DNA from: Callorhinus ursinus
Lineage: Eukaryota > Chordata > Mammalia > Carnivora > Otariidae
Assembly: GCF_003265705.1 (NCBI RefSeq)
Contig: NW_020313005.1
Location: forward strand, 22,822,525 to 22,886,524
Length of the DNA: 64,000 nt
Direction of reading: 5' to 3'
In this document: in pieces, positions 11,230 through 23,224 of the stretch
How the letters are laid out: the number at the start of each line of letters is the position of its first letter
Numbering within the stretch: the stretch's first letter is position 1
Notes under the pieces: model-generated
What the model was told of the DNA's origin: nothing
The model's input: only the letters and a program-made list of their open reading frames with translations
Database searches by the model: none
Position numbers and translations under genes: made by a program

Positions 11230-12877
11230 ACAAATATTTTTGGAGCACTTGATAAGCATCTGGCACTACGTTGGATGCTGGGAGAAAGCTCTCTGAAGGA
11301 TATAAGCAGGAGAGTTATTTGTGTCTTGAAAGGTCACTCTCTCTACCGTGAGGAGAATGGAAGAGCCAGAAGAGGAAACTAAGGCAGGAAATCTGTTGGG
11401 TGGATTCATCCAGGTGAGAGATGATGGTGGTCTGAGCTAGGAAATTGGGAAAGGAGCAGAGAGGTAGAGTCAAGAGATGTCTAATCCACCAGCCACAAAA
11501 CTATTTAATGACTATCTACTATCTATAAGGCACCATGACAAATGCTGGGAATAGAGAGAGAGCAATATTTATGAGTACAATAAAAAGAATGTAGTGATTG
11601 ATTGGTCATAGAGAAAAGAAGAAGGCATTGACCACTGGGTGGACAGAAGAGCCACTCACGGTGATTGAGATCATGTGAGGAGGAACATGTTTGGGGCCAA
11701 AGCCCTGAGTTTCGTTTTGGACATGTTGAGGTGGAGGTGCTTATGAGACCTCTAACTAGAGATGTCCAGGAAGAAGTTTGGGTGTGTGAGGCTGGAGCTC
11801 AAGAGAGGAACCTGCTCTGGGCTTATCGAAAGAACCTTGGCAGAATTCTCAGTGAATGCCAACATTTAAGAAAGGGTTTAAAAAAAATAGGTTCCACAAG
11901 GCAGACTGGGAAGAGACATCCACAAAATTAGGAAAGCCAGGAAAGGATGCTGTCGTAGAAGCCAAGGCAAGAACGTTTCAATGAGAGAGAAACGACTCCA
12001 GTGACTTTAAGACAACTAGTGGTCATTGGAATTCAGGGCAATAAGGTCATTAAACCTCAGAGAAAGATGTATGTGAGGAAGGGTAGACAGGGACACCAGA
12101 ACGTTGTGGGTTGAGGAAGGAGTGGCGTAAGAAATGGGTACAATAAATATATGCAACTCTTTCAAGACATCCAGTAGTGAATAGAGAGGAGACAATGGGG
12201 AAGTGGCTGCAGGACTCCTGGGTGAAGGGACAGTTGTTGTTGCTGCCCTGTTTTTAAGATGGGAGAGGTTTTCACATATGTTAATCCTATGGAGAAGAAG
12301 GAGAGAGGGTAAAGTTGACAGGACAAGTTTCTTGGAAGTTGGGGGAAAGAGAATCCACAGCACGGGTAGGGGGATTAGCCTTATATGGACAGTGGTGCAC
12401 GTTTCTCATGGACCAGGAGGGAAAGTGGGAAGGACAGGTATGGGTCATGTCAAGGTGATGGGTTTGGATACAAGACATTGAGAAAACACTTATCTGTTGA
12501 CATCTGCTTTCTCTGGGAAGTAAGGAGAGGCCCAAAGTTTAAGAATAGAGTGGAGGAAACTTGATTGAGCCTTTGTGGGGAATGGCAGATCTGACCATAC
12601 AAATGGGGCCAGTCTGCTCATTGGGATGATTATGTCCAGCTCCTCTCAACTTCCTAGAATTGAGCACAGAGAAGGGAGATCATCAAGTGATCTGGGGGTG
12701 GGGTTTTCTAGGGAGGTAAGATGTAAGGACAAGTGGTCAGTGCAGTGCGTGAAGTAATGGACCACGGGATCTGAGCTGGACAGGGCAGAAAGTGAAAGCA
12801 CAAGGGTCTGTAGGTTAGGGAGAAAGTAAGGAGGCCACAGAGGGAAGTGGTGACCACGAACACTTCTGTCTTAAAAG
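11230..12877 (-). mobile_element. Long ancient repeat relic with L2 heads, antisense
   Basis: Two L2-like antisense heads are visible: 11232-11292 (tgaacaaatatttttggagc, then ctggcactacgttggatgctggg) and 11503-11585 (aatgactatctactatctat, then aaatgctgggaatagagagag). Between and after them lie blocks typical of a long dispersed mammalian repeat: 'ccaggtgagagatgatggtgg' near 11411, 'gttttggacatgttgaggtgga' near 11715, 'agacctctaactagagatgtcc', and 'aactctttcaagacatc' near 12155. The same family probably produced 4044-4735. I could not name the family. The Can-SINE at 12889 interrupts its far end. Confidence 0.5.
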
Positions 12878-12888
12878 TTATTCTGGGA
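12878..12888. repeat. Target-site duplication, left copy
   Basis: TTATTCTGGGA is repeated exactly at 13091-13101, just past the A-rich tail of the Can-SINE between them. Confidence 0.85.
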
Positions 12889-13090
12889 GACACACCTGGG
12901 TGGCTCAGTCAGTTAAGCGGGTTAAGCGTCTGACTCTTGACTTTGGCTCAGGTCATGCTCTCGGGGTCCTGGGATCGGGCCCCGCATCAGGCTCCCTGTG
13001 CAGCGGGGAGTCCGCTTGTCTCCCTCTGCCCCTCTCCCTGCTCACTCTCTCTCTCTAAAAATAAATAAATAACTCTTAAAAAGAAAAACC
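12889..13090 (+). mobile_element. Can-SINE (tRNA-Lys derived), plus strand
   Basis: The element has a CACCTGGGTGGCTCAGTCAG head with pol III box A, a box B-like 'gggatcgggccccg', a CT-rich part and an AAATAAATAAAT tail. Perfect 11-bp target-site duplications flank it. The middle reads TCTGACTCTTGACTTTGGCT, the older carnivore form. An internal duplication of about 9-10 bases (GTTAAGCGG) lies just after box A, so the promoter spacing is altered. Confidence 0.95.
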
Positions 13091-13101
13091 TTATTCTGGG
13101 A
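13091..13101. repeat. Target-site duplication, right copy
   Basis: This is the exact copy of 12878-12888. Confidence 0.85.
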
Positions 13102-13504
13102 AATAGCCAACTGAGATCAGGAAAATAGGAAACTGTGAACAGGAAATAAAATGTCTACATTTATCCTTCCAGAAAAAGAGGGCCATGGCACTGCCCCAAA
13201 AGAAAAAAAACGAATGCCAATAGTATCTCCTCACATGCTGACTTCTTTAACAGGAATCCCAAATCCAGATAGCAAATGGATTAAATTCCACAGTGAAGTG
13301 AGGATCCTTGCGTTTGCGGAGGTTTACCTACACCTTTTGTTTATCAGTGCAGTGATTCCATAGCATGATTTTAATGCTGTGCCTTTATCTTTGTCCAATC
13401 AATAAGTCTCTTGGGATCTATAAATACATGTTATGGTGGTAAGAAAAAAAGAGACATTTTATGGATAGAGTCAGTGGGAGATCATATCAGATTGTGTAAA
13501 GGCG
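13102..13504. other. Unique non-coding stretch
   Basis: No repeat or gene was recognised; the 70-codon frame at 13151-13363 is not a known protein. Confidence 0.4.
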
Positions 13505-13765
13505 ATAAAGCACGGTAGTTAAGAGCAGGAATTTGGGGGTCAAATTCCTAACCTAGCCACTTATTGTCAGTTTGACCTTAGGATAGTGAGTCAATGTTTT
13601 AGAGCTTCCCTCTAGACAATAAGGAGAAAGAGTGCTTCATGGGATTGATACGAAGGTTAAATGATATAATTATCATGAATTTAAATAAGAGACTTATAAA
13701 CAGACTTAGCATCATGTCGCGCATGTAGTAATTGTTCAATAAATGGCAGTCAGTGATAGTAGTAG
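13505..13765 (+). mobile_element. MIR SINE, nearly full length
   Basis: It begins 'aaagcacggtagttaagagcagga', continues 'caaattcctaacctagccacttat' and 'gaaggttaaatgatataat', and ends 'catgtagtaattgttcaataaatg'. This covers the tRNA-like head, core and L2-like tail of MIR in the right order. Confidence 0.85.
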
Positions 13766-15899
13766 GTCCGTCCCTGCTGGAGGCAGAAAGAAGGAGAAGT
13801 TAAGAGTCTAGCCCTCAACACCACGCCTGTGTTTGCCCATTGCCAGCTCAGCCAGTCACACACATCCCAGACATTACCACGCCTGCCTGCCCTTTCTGGA
13901 ACTCGTCAACTCCCCAACATCTAATCCAAAAGGCACATACTCCTGTTGAGCCCACATTGGGCAAAGTGTTTCTCTTCCAGACCACAGCTGACTCTGTGAG
14001 TTCAAAGAGCTTCTGCCCAATGGGCTTCGCTAAACTGAAGCCTGTCCTCGGCATGACAGGTTGAACAACCAAATAGCTGGATCTCAGCTCTGTTATCTAC
14101 TCTAGCCAGAGAAGCGGGCCTGCCGCTGTGTTGAGGCCTTGGGTGGTGGCTCCACATCAAGGACCTGGGTATCAATTATTCTAATTGTTATTCTGCACCA
14201 CGGCCAGAGCTGCCAAGGTTTAAAGTAGCTTCCATCCTCCAGATCCATAACCTTGCCCTTGGCTTATTGAGCCAACCATACGAGTTTAACAGAAGTGATT
14301 TTAATTACTCCACTGGAACTACAGAAAGGAGGAAGTGAGGGGAATATGTGGCTGTGATCAGTGTTTAACCAAAGGGCCCGGAATTCCCCTATCTCAGGAG
14401 CGAAGATACTAATGATGGTTACACCTCCCGCCGTGATCTGTCCCACCCACTATGCAGGAACGTCCACACTGAGGCATCAGACATATTGAAACTCGCAAAG
14501 CTTCTATGCCTCGAGTCTACAAGTTACATCACGTTTATTTACTATTTGGAAGGTGTGAAAACCTTAGTGCATGCTATAAAACTATATTTCCTTTGGTCTG
14601 TAGCAGTGTACCTCTTTCCCCTGGCTAGTGTCATAGGAATGTCTTACAGTTCTAATTCCCACGCTCTCTAATGAAAGTAGACCAGGAAGGCCTGGCACAT
14701 GCTTGCTGCAATCAATTGGTAGTGGCTGCCTGACATGAATGTAGGAAAGGATGCTGATAAGGAACACTATCCTCGATTAGTAAAGTCTGCCACGGGCACA
14801 GGAATGAGGAATAAAGCACCCTTTTTATGTACTTGCAATCCCTATCTTAGATTAAAAACTTCTAGGTGGCAGGGAATGGATCATCTCAGTTCCCTGTGTA
14901 AATGTACCTAACATATGTCATGAGTTACTGATGATGATGGTGTAGAATATGCATGAAAAAATACAGTCATTTAACTAGTTAGCTAAAATCTGGTGATTGC
15001 CCTCCAGCCCATAAGCTTGTTCATCATCTGGTCAGAGAATAAGCAACTCAGTTTACAAAGACTTCACTCCTTAGACTAAAACTACTTCGACAGTCTAAGC
15101 ACTGTCATAAATATTAGACACCAAATTGTCAAAATAAATGAAGGGGGAAGTTTTGTGGCGTGGCAAATTCTTCTCTTCTACTATTAAATCATGTTTATTT
15201 GCTTGCTTGCAATTCACTGGATGTCCCCAGCATCCAGTGATGCTTTTGAGGCTCAGCTGGACACATGCAGGAGAGGGAGTGGCATTATGAGCAAATGAAT
15301 GACAAACATTCCTTTTGCTTCTGTACCATCCATCGCACTCAAGTTGTGTGTCCTTCAGCTTCTCTACCGTGGGTTTCTGTCTCTCCCCTGAGAGGCATGT
15401 ATATCATCGTACACTAACCTCATATTTCTGAGAATGCACAAAACCAGTTTCTCGGGTAGCAGTAAACATGCCAGAGATCAGGGTGGAATCTTACGGAAGC
15501 CTCACTTGAGGAGATGAGTCACAAAATCTAAATTCTGCCCCAACCACACGAGCCGTGTAATCACCCACCAAATGAGAAAGAGGGTTCAGCGATGACCAGA
15601 GACACAGACCGGTTGGAAGGAGGAATAGACATCCCACTGCCTCTTATCATCCCATTCTCCAGAAACTTCATCCCGACTCTGAAGTCCGTTCCTAAGCTTG
15701 GGAAATTGGGGGAGGGCACAAAGTGAGTATCTGTTGCAACTGGAAATCATGGCAGCCACCAAAAACCTCATCATGGGAGCTAGATTTTTCCAGTTCATCA
15801 TTCTTCATCACCACAAAACTTACATCCGTGTGGTGATCAGTTGTCCCTGTGGGAACAGCTGCTGGAGAAACCCCACCTGCCTTCCACGATGGCCTGCGG
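13766..15899. other. Unique non-coding stretch
   Basis: No gene was found. A faint L2-like patch lies at 14835-14930. A perfect ten-base inverted repeat with a seven-base loop lies at 15214-15240. AT-rich blocks such as 14160-14200 look like candidate regulatory DNA. Confidence 0.4.
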
Positions 15900-16045
15900 T
15901 GGAAGCCTCAGGCTTGAGGAGAACCTGGGACACCAGGTCAGGCATAATGATCTGTCTAAACCTTCATCTTTCTTCTACAGGTGTAAAACTGAGAAGGTTG
16001 GACCAGGTGGTCACTAATTCGTGTTCAGTAAAATTTTAGCTAACA
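15900..16045 (+). mobile_element. Probable MIR-family fragment
   Basis: 'taaaccttcatctttcttctac', then 'aggtgtaaaactgagaaggttggaccaggtggtcac' follow the order of a MIR-family 3' part. The AG at 15979-15980 is therefore probably not a real splice acceptor. Confidence 0.4.
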
Positions 16046-16276
16046 TTCATTCTAAGTTGGAATTCCCCATCCCATGATCTAGGTTAGTGAGTTTGTTTTA
16101 CTTTTTAATGAAGAAGGGAAAAGCCTTCTGCAATGAAATTGCACAGCCTGGCTTTCCATACCGATCAGTTGAGTGTGATAACTTAGTCATAGTCTCAGAG
16201 AAGGTTCAGAACTGTCTCTTTCGTGAGCCTTTGTTCTGCTCTTGAGAGGATATGACCTTAATGAGTCATTCTCTAG
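16046..16276. other. Unique non-coding stretch
   Basis: No feature was recognised. Confidence 0.35.
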
Positions 16277-16447
16277 AGTGCTCCCAGGACCTGCAGGATC
16301 AGCATCACCTGGGAATTTATTAGAAATTCAGATTCTAGTGCCTCCCCCAAGACCTATGAATTGACACACTGGATGGGGCTCAGCAATCTGGGTTTTCGTA
16401 AATCTTCCAGGTGATTTTAAGGCATGCCAAACCTTCAGAAACACTGA
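16277..16447 (+). mobile_element. MER5A-type hAT (Charlie) MITE
   Basis: 'atcagcatcacctgggaatttattagaaattcag', 'cctcccccaagacctatgaattgac', and 'cagcaatctgggttttcgtaaatcttccaggtgatttta' follow the MER5 order. The terminal inverted repeats are eroded. Confidence 0.75.
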
Positions 16448-16677
16448 CTTATGTGAAAAAAAAATAGCACATGTTGAGAAAAAGGTGACTCGTTTTCCCA
16501 CTGACCAGCCATAGGATCTTAAGTTATGCACACAGTATCTGGCCTTCAACTGCTTTGTAAGTGAAGTAAGGATGACTTTGCCTTTGTTACCAACTCAGAA
16601 TGTCAGCCGAATACAATGCATCAGTAGGTGTGGAAGTGCAGTGAAAGGCTGAATATATTTTACATATGATTAGACTT

Positions 16678-16815
16678 TCGTTCTTTCATTCATTTAACAA
16701 AATATTATTCATCATCTCTCTGTGGCACACACCGTTCAAGGTGTGAAGGATGCTACATGAAGAAGACGGATGAAGTCCTTGCTGTCATGGGGCCTGCATT
16801 CTAGAATGGATCGTT
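16678..16815 (-). mobile_element. L2 3' end, antisense
   Basis: 'tttcattcatttaacaaaatat' is followed by 'ctctctgtggcacacaccgttcaaggtg' and 'tccttgctgtcatggggcctgcattctag'. This is the reverse complement of the L2 3' end. Confidence 0.75.
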
Positions 16816-17509
16816 TGTGAAACATTCTGATATTTGCACACAGTTACAGGATCCATTTCAATATTAGGTTCAGAGCTTTCAAGGGAATGAGAAAACGTGA
16901 AAGTCTCTCACCTGAGAAGAGTAAGACCAGGTTACATCAGGCATAACAAGGAACGAGCCGACTACAATGTGAATAAAGCAGTATCAGCCACCAGGACGGA
17001 ACACAAGGAGAGATTTGACCCTTGTCAAGCTGGGCCTTGCCTTGATGACAGTGAAGACTTGGATGGATGGTACTCTAAGTCTCATCCGGTTTATGATACT
17101 ACCGATCTACCCTCTCCATGCAAGTCTGTTATTCTGGCTTGTCTTGCAAAGAATAGAGCAAAGTGTTTAGATAATTCCTGAGCTCTTTTCCAGAATCATA
17201 ATTGGCCAGATCTCTACCATCTGAGATATGGTCCCAATGAAAACAGACAAATGTTCATCAGATGGTCGGACCCCAAAACAAACTTTTAGAATTGGGGTTT
17301 TAATCCTTGGCCACTATCATTGACAAGCAGCTTTTTCCCCCCTTTTAAATCCAGAGCTAAAATTCAATTTCCTAACTTTTCTGAAAAGAAATGAGAAATA
17401 TGCTTGGGGGAAACGAGTGGCTCAGGAGAGTTTTTGGACTTCAAAACCCTCAAAAATCTTTTAATGATTTAACTGTAAAGGAATCAGAAACATACTGATG
17501 AAATCCCCC
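16816..17509. other. Unique non-coding stretch
   Basis: A hydrophilic 94-codon frame at 16897-17181 starts at GTG, not ATG, and matches nothing that I know. The rest is featureless. Confidence 0.4.
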
Positions 17510-18010
17510 TTGATATCCACATGGTGCTTACAGGTTCTGAAGGGAAGATTCTAGCAATGAAATCTGCTGTTTTTTATCAAACCCAAACCATTTGTGATGC
17601 CTGGTGAACTCCAATATGATGTAATCTTATCTTTTTCATAACAATCCCTTCTCCCCAAAGGCAGAAGGGGAAGGAGAGGCCTAATTAAGGAATGTTGGTT
17701 TTTAAGGTCAGAGTCTTGGGGGGGTGTCAAGTTATCATATGCTGAGTTGTTTATGATGTTTACACTGACCCACAGATGTGCTGTGAATCTACAACATTAA
17801 AATGTTAATTGTCTAATTTTGTGCTACTTTTCAACATACATTTGGCAAGACTTGTTGCGTGTTAAGTTCGAAAACAGTAAATTTCCAAGCTGTCATAATA
17901 TTGAGGTCTCATGTGTATTGCTTGCTCTGCATAATTAATTGTAAAGTGATAATTTGTACACTATGATATTTCCATTCAAATATGAAAGTGAAAGTCTCAG
18001 CATCTTTGCC
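17510..18010. promoter_or_regulatory. Candidate conserved non-coding block
   Basis: The block is AT-rich, free of recognised repeats, and contains TAATTAATT (17932-17940) and other homeodomain-type cores. It has the look of an enhancer, but conservation was not measured. Confidence 0.25.
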
Positions 18011-19682
18011 TCCAGCAGGCAGAAGAAAAAAGTGTGATGGTATGTGGTCCTGGGGCTTCTCCAACACCCTTCCTCTCTCTGAGGCCAGCTAACAAGGTGA
18101 GCAGGGGGCCTGCAGCTGCTCAGGCCTTGGCACCTGTGGTTAACCCCACTACTTTCTGAGTCTCATCCATTCCTGAAGGTTGTCCCAGCCAGTCTACTCA
18201 CGCTTTGCATAGAGGGAACACTGTAAGTCATATGGCAGTGGTGTTGGGGGGAGGGGAGTGTCGAAGAGTTGGGAACAAAATACAGCCTACCCTAATCCTG
18301 CTGATTCAGTGTACTGGAGGTGGAGAGGGGTGACCTGTTCTCCATGAGCATGGATTAATGTGCTGCCTAGTAATGAACTCCCTCTGAAGCATGTCCAACG
18401 GTATCGATCACAGAAAGAGACCCCTCCTCTGCTTGGCAGTTCTCACAATCCACGTGCACTCTGCTCTGCCAGGCACTTCTAGGGCTCATACATGATGGTC
18501 TTTTCCCAAGCCGACTTGGAAGAAGGTATTTTTTCTTGGGAGGAGGAAAGCATTCTTTGGGCTTCAAATAATGGAAGCTAACTCCCATTGCCTAAAGCCA
18601 TGAGAAGTTTTGTTGGCTAACAAACCAGAAATCCAGAGCGAGGCACTATTGAACGAAGGCACTAGGTCCATTCTTCTGTCTTTGTCTTAGCCCTTCTTCC
18701 TTTCATGGAGTGCCTTTACCCCACGCTGGCCTCCTTCATTGTCACAAGATAGCTACCAAGAACAACCTAGGCAATATGCTGCTAAATTACATCCATCATT
18801 CTGCAAACACCCTTCAGCAATCCTCTCTTGCATCTCCTTAATCTAAATAGGGTCACTAGCCCAGTTCTGAATTTATTACTGAGGAGGGGAATTGGAGAGC
18901 CCTTAAGCCAATCAGGTTCATTCAAGGAGCTGGTCATTTCCCTAAGCAGTATTGCTGCTGTTCGATGGAGGAGAAATAGAATGGATCTAGGAGAGTAAAC
19001 TGCATCCCCCAACCACATTTGGAAAATCTGGTATCACCTGCAGTCACCGTTGATCCCAGGTATCTCATGGAGAAGGGATATTATAGGAAGATGGGAGAGA
19101 TGAGCCCAGACTTTCCTGCCCCTGAGACAGGTGTTCGAGAACTACAGCATTTTAATCTCATTGGGTAGGTAAGGCCAGAGGTGCATTCTAAATTTCACCT
19201 GCCTACCAACCACTTTGATGAACCACATTCGCTTGGCTGAGAGACTCTTCAAGAGAGACAGTGGCTCCCAAAGGCATTGCCTCGCTTGCCTGTGCTGAGT
19301 GGTGCACCCCAGATGTCACCACTCAGCACCCTCTTGTGGGTCATCATGATAAATTGACATTGGTAATTATAATAATGAATGAAGTTCATCACTAGTTTCC
19401 ATTATCATATCAAGTCCGTCTTGGCTACGCTTCACCTGCCAAGCCAGTGGGAATGAAGAGAGAGGCTGGTAATTAGGCTGATACAGCAGGATGCTTTGTG
19501 GTGCCTCAGATTCAAAACAAAAACCCTGGAAACATAATGAATGTCAGGGGCAGGAGCCCTGTAGCTACACAGCATGGCCTCATGGAGAAAGGCACCGTGC
19601 TCCCTTCCTCTGCGCATCAGGATCTTCTTCCAACCTAACGGATAAGATGAGTTGTTTGGTTCTCACAGCTCATTTTGGGTTG
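18011..19682. other. Unique non-coding stretch
   Basis: No repeat family or gene was recognised across this stretch. Confidence 0.4.
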
Positions 19683-19685
19683 CTT

Positions 19686-19727
<42 letters not shown>
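19683..19727. repeat. (TG)n microsatellite
   Basis: An imperfect start (tgcttgtgtgtttg) leads into about 16 uninterrupted TG units. Confidence 0.95.
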
Positions 19728-19728
<1 letters not shown>

Positions 19729-21209
19729 ATATCTTCTTGGTTGATGCCTGGTGTGACAGGTATCAGGGCTGAAAATCCTTTAACAAGCTCGCTGAAGAAG
19801 GGTGACATGCAGAGGGGAGTTCGTGTGGAGGAAGGTGAAGAGATACTTGGGAAGGTAGCACATATAATCCCGAGAGCTGAAGAGACGGGAGGATTTGAGG
19901 AGGGAACACTAACCTCAAGATACGTGTGGGCAGCACCTTTAGATCCTTAGAGGCACTCCGGGCCAGGTAAGCTGCTTAGTGGCACAGATTGGGAGCACAT
20001 CTCCAGGGAGTGTGTCCATGCTTCTGACTACTTGTGCTCTCGCCCTAGCTTGTCTTTCTGAAAGGAGAGTTGGTCTCTAGACTCACCTTCCAGAGGCTGG
20101 ATTCACTTTACTGAACCTCCAGCCTTAGCCTCTCTCTTGCCAATAGTCTGAATGCCCCCAAAACAATAACAATGGTCAGGGGTCAGACTTCGTCCCCTGT
20201 CTCTACTGAGTTGTCCCACATGCTGTCTTTATGAAAACATTCCACTGTCCACCGGGGGCCAGAAAAGGAAATTTCTTCATAATAGTCCGTCTGCCCTCAC
20301 TGCCCCATCCCCACCTCCCACCCTTACCACTTCCTGGGGCTTTGTCCACATGTCACATCATTCCTCTTACGGGGAGAAGAGTAAGGCCAGCAGAAATCTG
20401 GGCTGAGTTTTCCCTTCTGTGGCTGCCAGTGGCCTGCAAGGCCATGGAGGTAATTTAATGGCTGGGCAGCTTTAATACCAGAGTGCCCTTCTCTGTCTCT
20501 GCAACAGGATAGACATCGGATTGGGCCATATGGAGACTTTATCAGCAGATGCATTGGCCGCTTCCTCTGTTTGCAAAATCTCCATTAAGTTTTTTTAATT
20601 AGACAAATGTCAGTTTTTTATTCGGGGTGAGAAACTGTTTTCTGAGTTTAACAACAATGCCATTTTCAAAGAAGAATCTCAGCATGAGGACTGTCTTTCC
20701 TTTGGTTGCCTCCTTCCCCCTTCATGACTCCTACTTGGAGAGGAAGGGTGGTTCTGGAAATACGTCTTTGCCATTGTCATCAGGGCTACCACCCTCTCTT
20801 CCTGTCATCCCTGGGGGTTTCATGCTTCTGGCTGCCTCCCCCACCCATCTCCTTCTGATCACGGTGACTTTCTCCCCAGTAAAGGCTAAAATACAAGGAG
20901 AGTCACTGGGGCCCAGGGCAGTTGCAGAGGGTCTTAGAAAGCCCACCCTTCCTTCCTCCTGGCAGTTGGAACATGTATCTTTCGGTCTTGCTCACTGATA
21001 AGCCCAAGGGTCCAGTCCAGAGTCCCTGCTGGATCTCTTCAGCTATTTACATCACCTGATAACAAGGATAGCCAGTGGTCTCCTCCATCAGACATGTTGG
21101 CTTCTACCAACTGAATGGAGCCTGAAGGGTTGAGAATTTCCTATAGCCCATCAGAGTAAATATACTATTTCTTGAGAACAGAAACATGTTCTGGCTAATG
21201 CATTAATGC
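19728..21209. other. Unique non-coding stretch
   Basis: No gene or repeat was recognised. Four C-runs at 20303-20323 could form a quadruplex on the minus strand. Confidence 0.4.
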
Positions 21210-21432
21210 AGACTGGTTTGTTGGGGTTTGAGCCCCAACCCAGCTGCCCTGTTTGCCATCTGATTTTGAGTCTTAGAGACACTGAGAAACTTGCCCAAGT
21301 TTCTCTTCCATAAAATGGGGAATCTATATGATTTACCTCCTGGGGTTGTGTAAGAATTGGATGGATTAGTTTATGGTAATCTGTCAACATGGGATCTGGG
21401 CCTTAGTAAGCTCTTAGTAAATAGTAGCTAGA
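21210..21432 (+). mobile_element. MIR SINE fragment
   Basis: 'gaaacttgcccaagtttctcttccataaaatggggaat', 'cctcctggggttgtgtaagaattgg', and a 'gccttagtaagctcttagtaaatag' tail follow the MIR order. Confidence 0.75.
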
Positions 21433-22651
21433 TTTATCATCAAAACTACCCACTGACTCAGGAGTCTGACCATAGTTCCTCTCAAATCCTTGTTATTGCC
21501 CCTTGTTACCCATATAGACAACCACAAAGTCCCAATCAAGAGTTTAAAGACCTTTTCTTACTTGCTAACTACCAACTCCAGAAAGGCCTGAAGATTCCCC
21601 AGATGACCCCTTCTCCTGAGCCACACAGAGTACTCCTTGGTTGACCCTTTCCTCTTCTTTTGAATGGCAGCCTTTATACCAAGGGCTGCATATGCCTCAG
21701 AGAACTGCCTCCTCTCCTTTCTTGAGCACACAAAGTCCACCTCTCCAGGAAGGCCTGAGATGGGTCTTTTCAAAGCCTGGATGCTCCCGGGAGTGGAAGA
21801 TTCAATGGTGTGCCAGGTCTAGGGGAATCAAAATACTATAAAGACAATGATGCCTGGTGATAGACTCAGGACCGAGTGAGGTTTGTTGCTTTGAGTTCAG
21901 ATAGACGATCTAGGGTGATTTTAATGACTCCAAAATGTTTTATCTTTTACAACCCCTGGAACCGCTGCTTTGTAACCTTAACAAATTGCCGCCTTCCCAT
22001 TCCTTGCTCCCTGTCATCTTCAGTTAATACAGGCTCCATTAGGAGTTGAGAAACTTATTATTGCAATAAAAAAATATATCCTATCCATATCACAGACCAT
22101 ATATCTGAATCTTGCATAACACCCTCCCAGGGATTAATCCATATTTTAACCAAGTGTTTTATAATGGCGGTGCTTCGGCCCCATGCACAACTGTCTCTTT
22201 GAATGCCGAGAGGATGATAGCCAAAGGTCAGCTCTGAGGTCTGGACACTGCCTCTCCTAGGTTTATGGAGAACAAAGAGCATTTCCCCTTCCTCTAGCAG
22301 ACTTCCCAGGAGGCTCCTCGCCTGCTGAAAGAGGGGAAGGCACCCCAGAGACAGATGCTATGGTGACCCCCATCAGCACAGCCCATTTCCGGTTGTCACC
22401 TCCCCCTGGGGTGTATGTGAGGGGTGTGTACCTGAACTTAGAACACCTTCTCATTGGCGGAGCCACACCCTGTGAGGTGGACCTTAGCCAGTGCTGAAGG
22501 AACGGGTACTGCCTTCACTCTGGGGGCTCCTCTTGGGTGCACTTGCCAGGCATTTCAATAATACAGAGTCTTTCATGAAAGAGTCCTTGCTCTCTTGCCT
22601 TGAAGAAATGTCAGGTTAGTGAAGAAGTCCACATTCAATCCCATGGCCATA
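21433..22651. other. Unique non-coding stretch
   Basis: No feature was recognised. Small overlapping frames carry no known protein. Confidence 0.4.
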
Positions 22652-22705
22652 GTGCTGTGATGTAAAGAGCCTTAGACTGGGACCCAGGTTTTGGTTCCAT
22701 GACTT
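22652..22705 (+). mobile_element. MIR head fragment
   Basis: 'atgtaaagagccttagactggg', then 'acccaggttttggttccatgac' resembles the MIR tRNA-like head. It is short, so the call is moderate. Confidence 0.5.
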
Positions 22706-22724
22706 CCGTTAACTCCTTCCTTTC

Positions 22725-22741
22725 CAACCCCCCCCCCCGCC
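22725..22741. repeat. Poly-C run
   Basis: About ten consecutive C bases at the start of the next L2 fragment. Confidence 0.8.
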
Positions 22742-23062
22742 CTGTCCTACCATGGCTAATTTATACTCAACCTTCAAGTCTCAGTAAGCATGCCATTTCT
22801 CCAATGATGCCTTCCCATTTCCTCTCAGCCTCTTGGGAATACGGATTAGGTCTCCTATCCTTTAAGGTCACGGTGCCCAGTGTCTTCATAGCTCTCATCT
22901 AGATGGTGCTTATATATTTACATGACTCTTTGTTCAACATTCATTTCCTACTTAGATTACAGTTTCCCTAAAAGCAGAAACTATTCTATTTAATTTGTTG
23001 CAGAATCCCCAGTGGCTGGTATATAGGAGGCACTTAAATATTTGTTGAATGAATGAATGAGC
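22742..23062 (+). mobile_element. L2 3' end, plus strand
   Basis: 'gccatttctccaatgatgccttccc', 'agattacagtttccctaaaagcagaaac', 'cagaatccccagtggctggtatataggaggcac' and a terminal TTGTTGAATGAATGAATGA are the L2 3' end in sense orientation. Confidence 0.9.
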
Positions 23063-23135
23063 GATTTTGAGCAAATTACTTCTCTCTTGTGGCCTTTGGT
23101 TTTCTTAATAATTGTCATAATAGCCAATGTTTCTA
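23063..23135 (+). mobile_element. MIR fragment, plus strand
   Basis: 'ttttgagcaaattacttctctcttgtggcctttggttttctt' resembles the MIR centre in sense orientation. It forms an inverted pair with the MIR at 23225-23420. Confidence 0.5.
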
Positions 23136-23177
23136 TGATGCTTATCTATACCATGCCTGTTTTAGGTATCCTACATA

Positions 23178-23205
23178 ATAATTATAACTGTTAAGTTATA
23201 ATTAT
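23178..23205. repeat. Perfect AT-rich palindrome (hairpin)
   Basis: The arms ATAATTATAACT and AGTTATAATTAT are exact reverse complements of 12 bases, separated by GTTA. The hairpin lies between two MIR fragments of opposite orientation. Confidence 0.85.
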
Positions 23206-23224
23206 AATTTATAATAAAATTAGC

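Noticed and set aside
15961..15990. Good-looking splice acceptor TTTCTTCTACAG
   Set aside because: It lies in a probable MIR-family fragment whose consensus provides this text.
16897..17181. Hydrophilic 94-codon frame that looks protein-like
   Set aside because: The start is GTG with no in-frame ATG upstream in a good context, there are no splice signals around it and no family resemblance.
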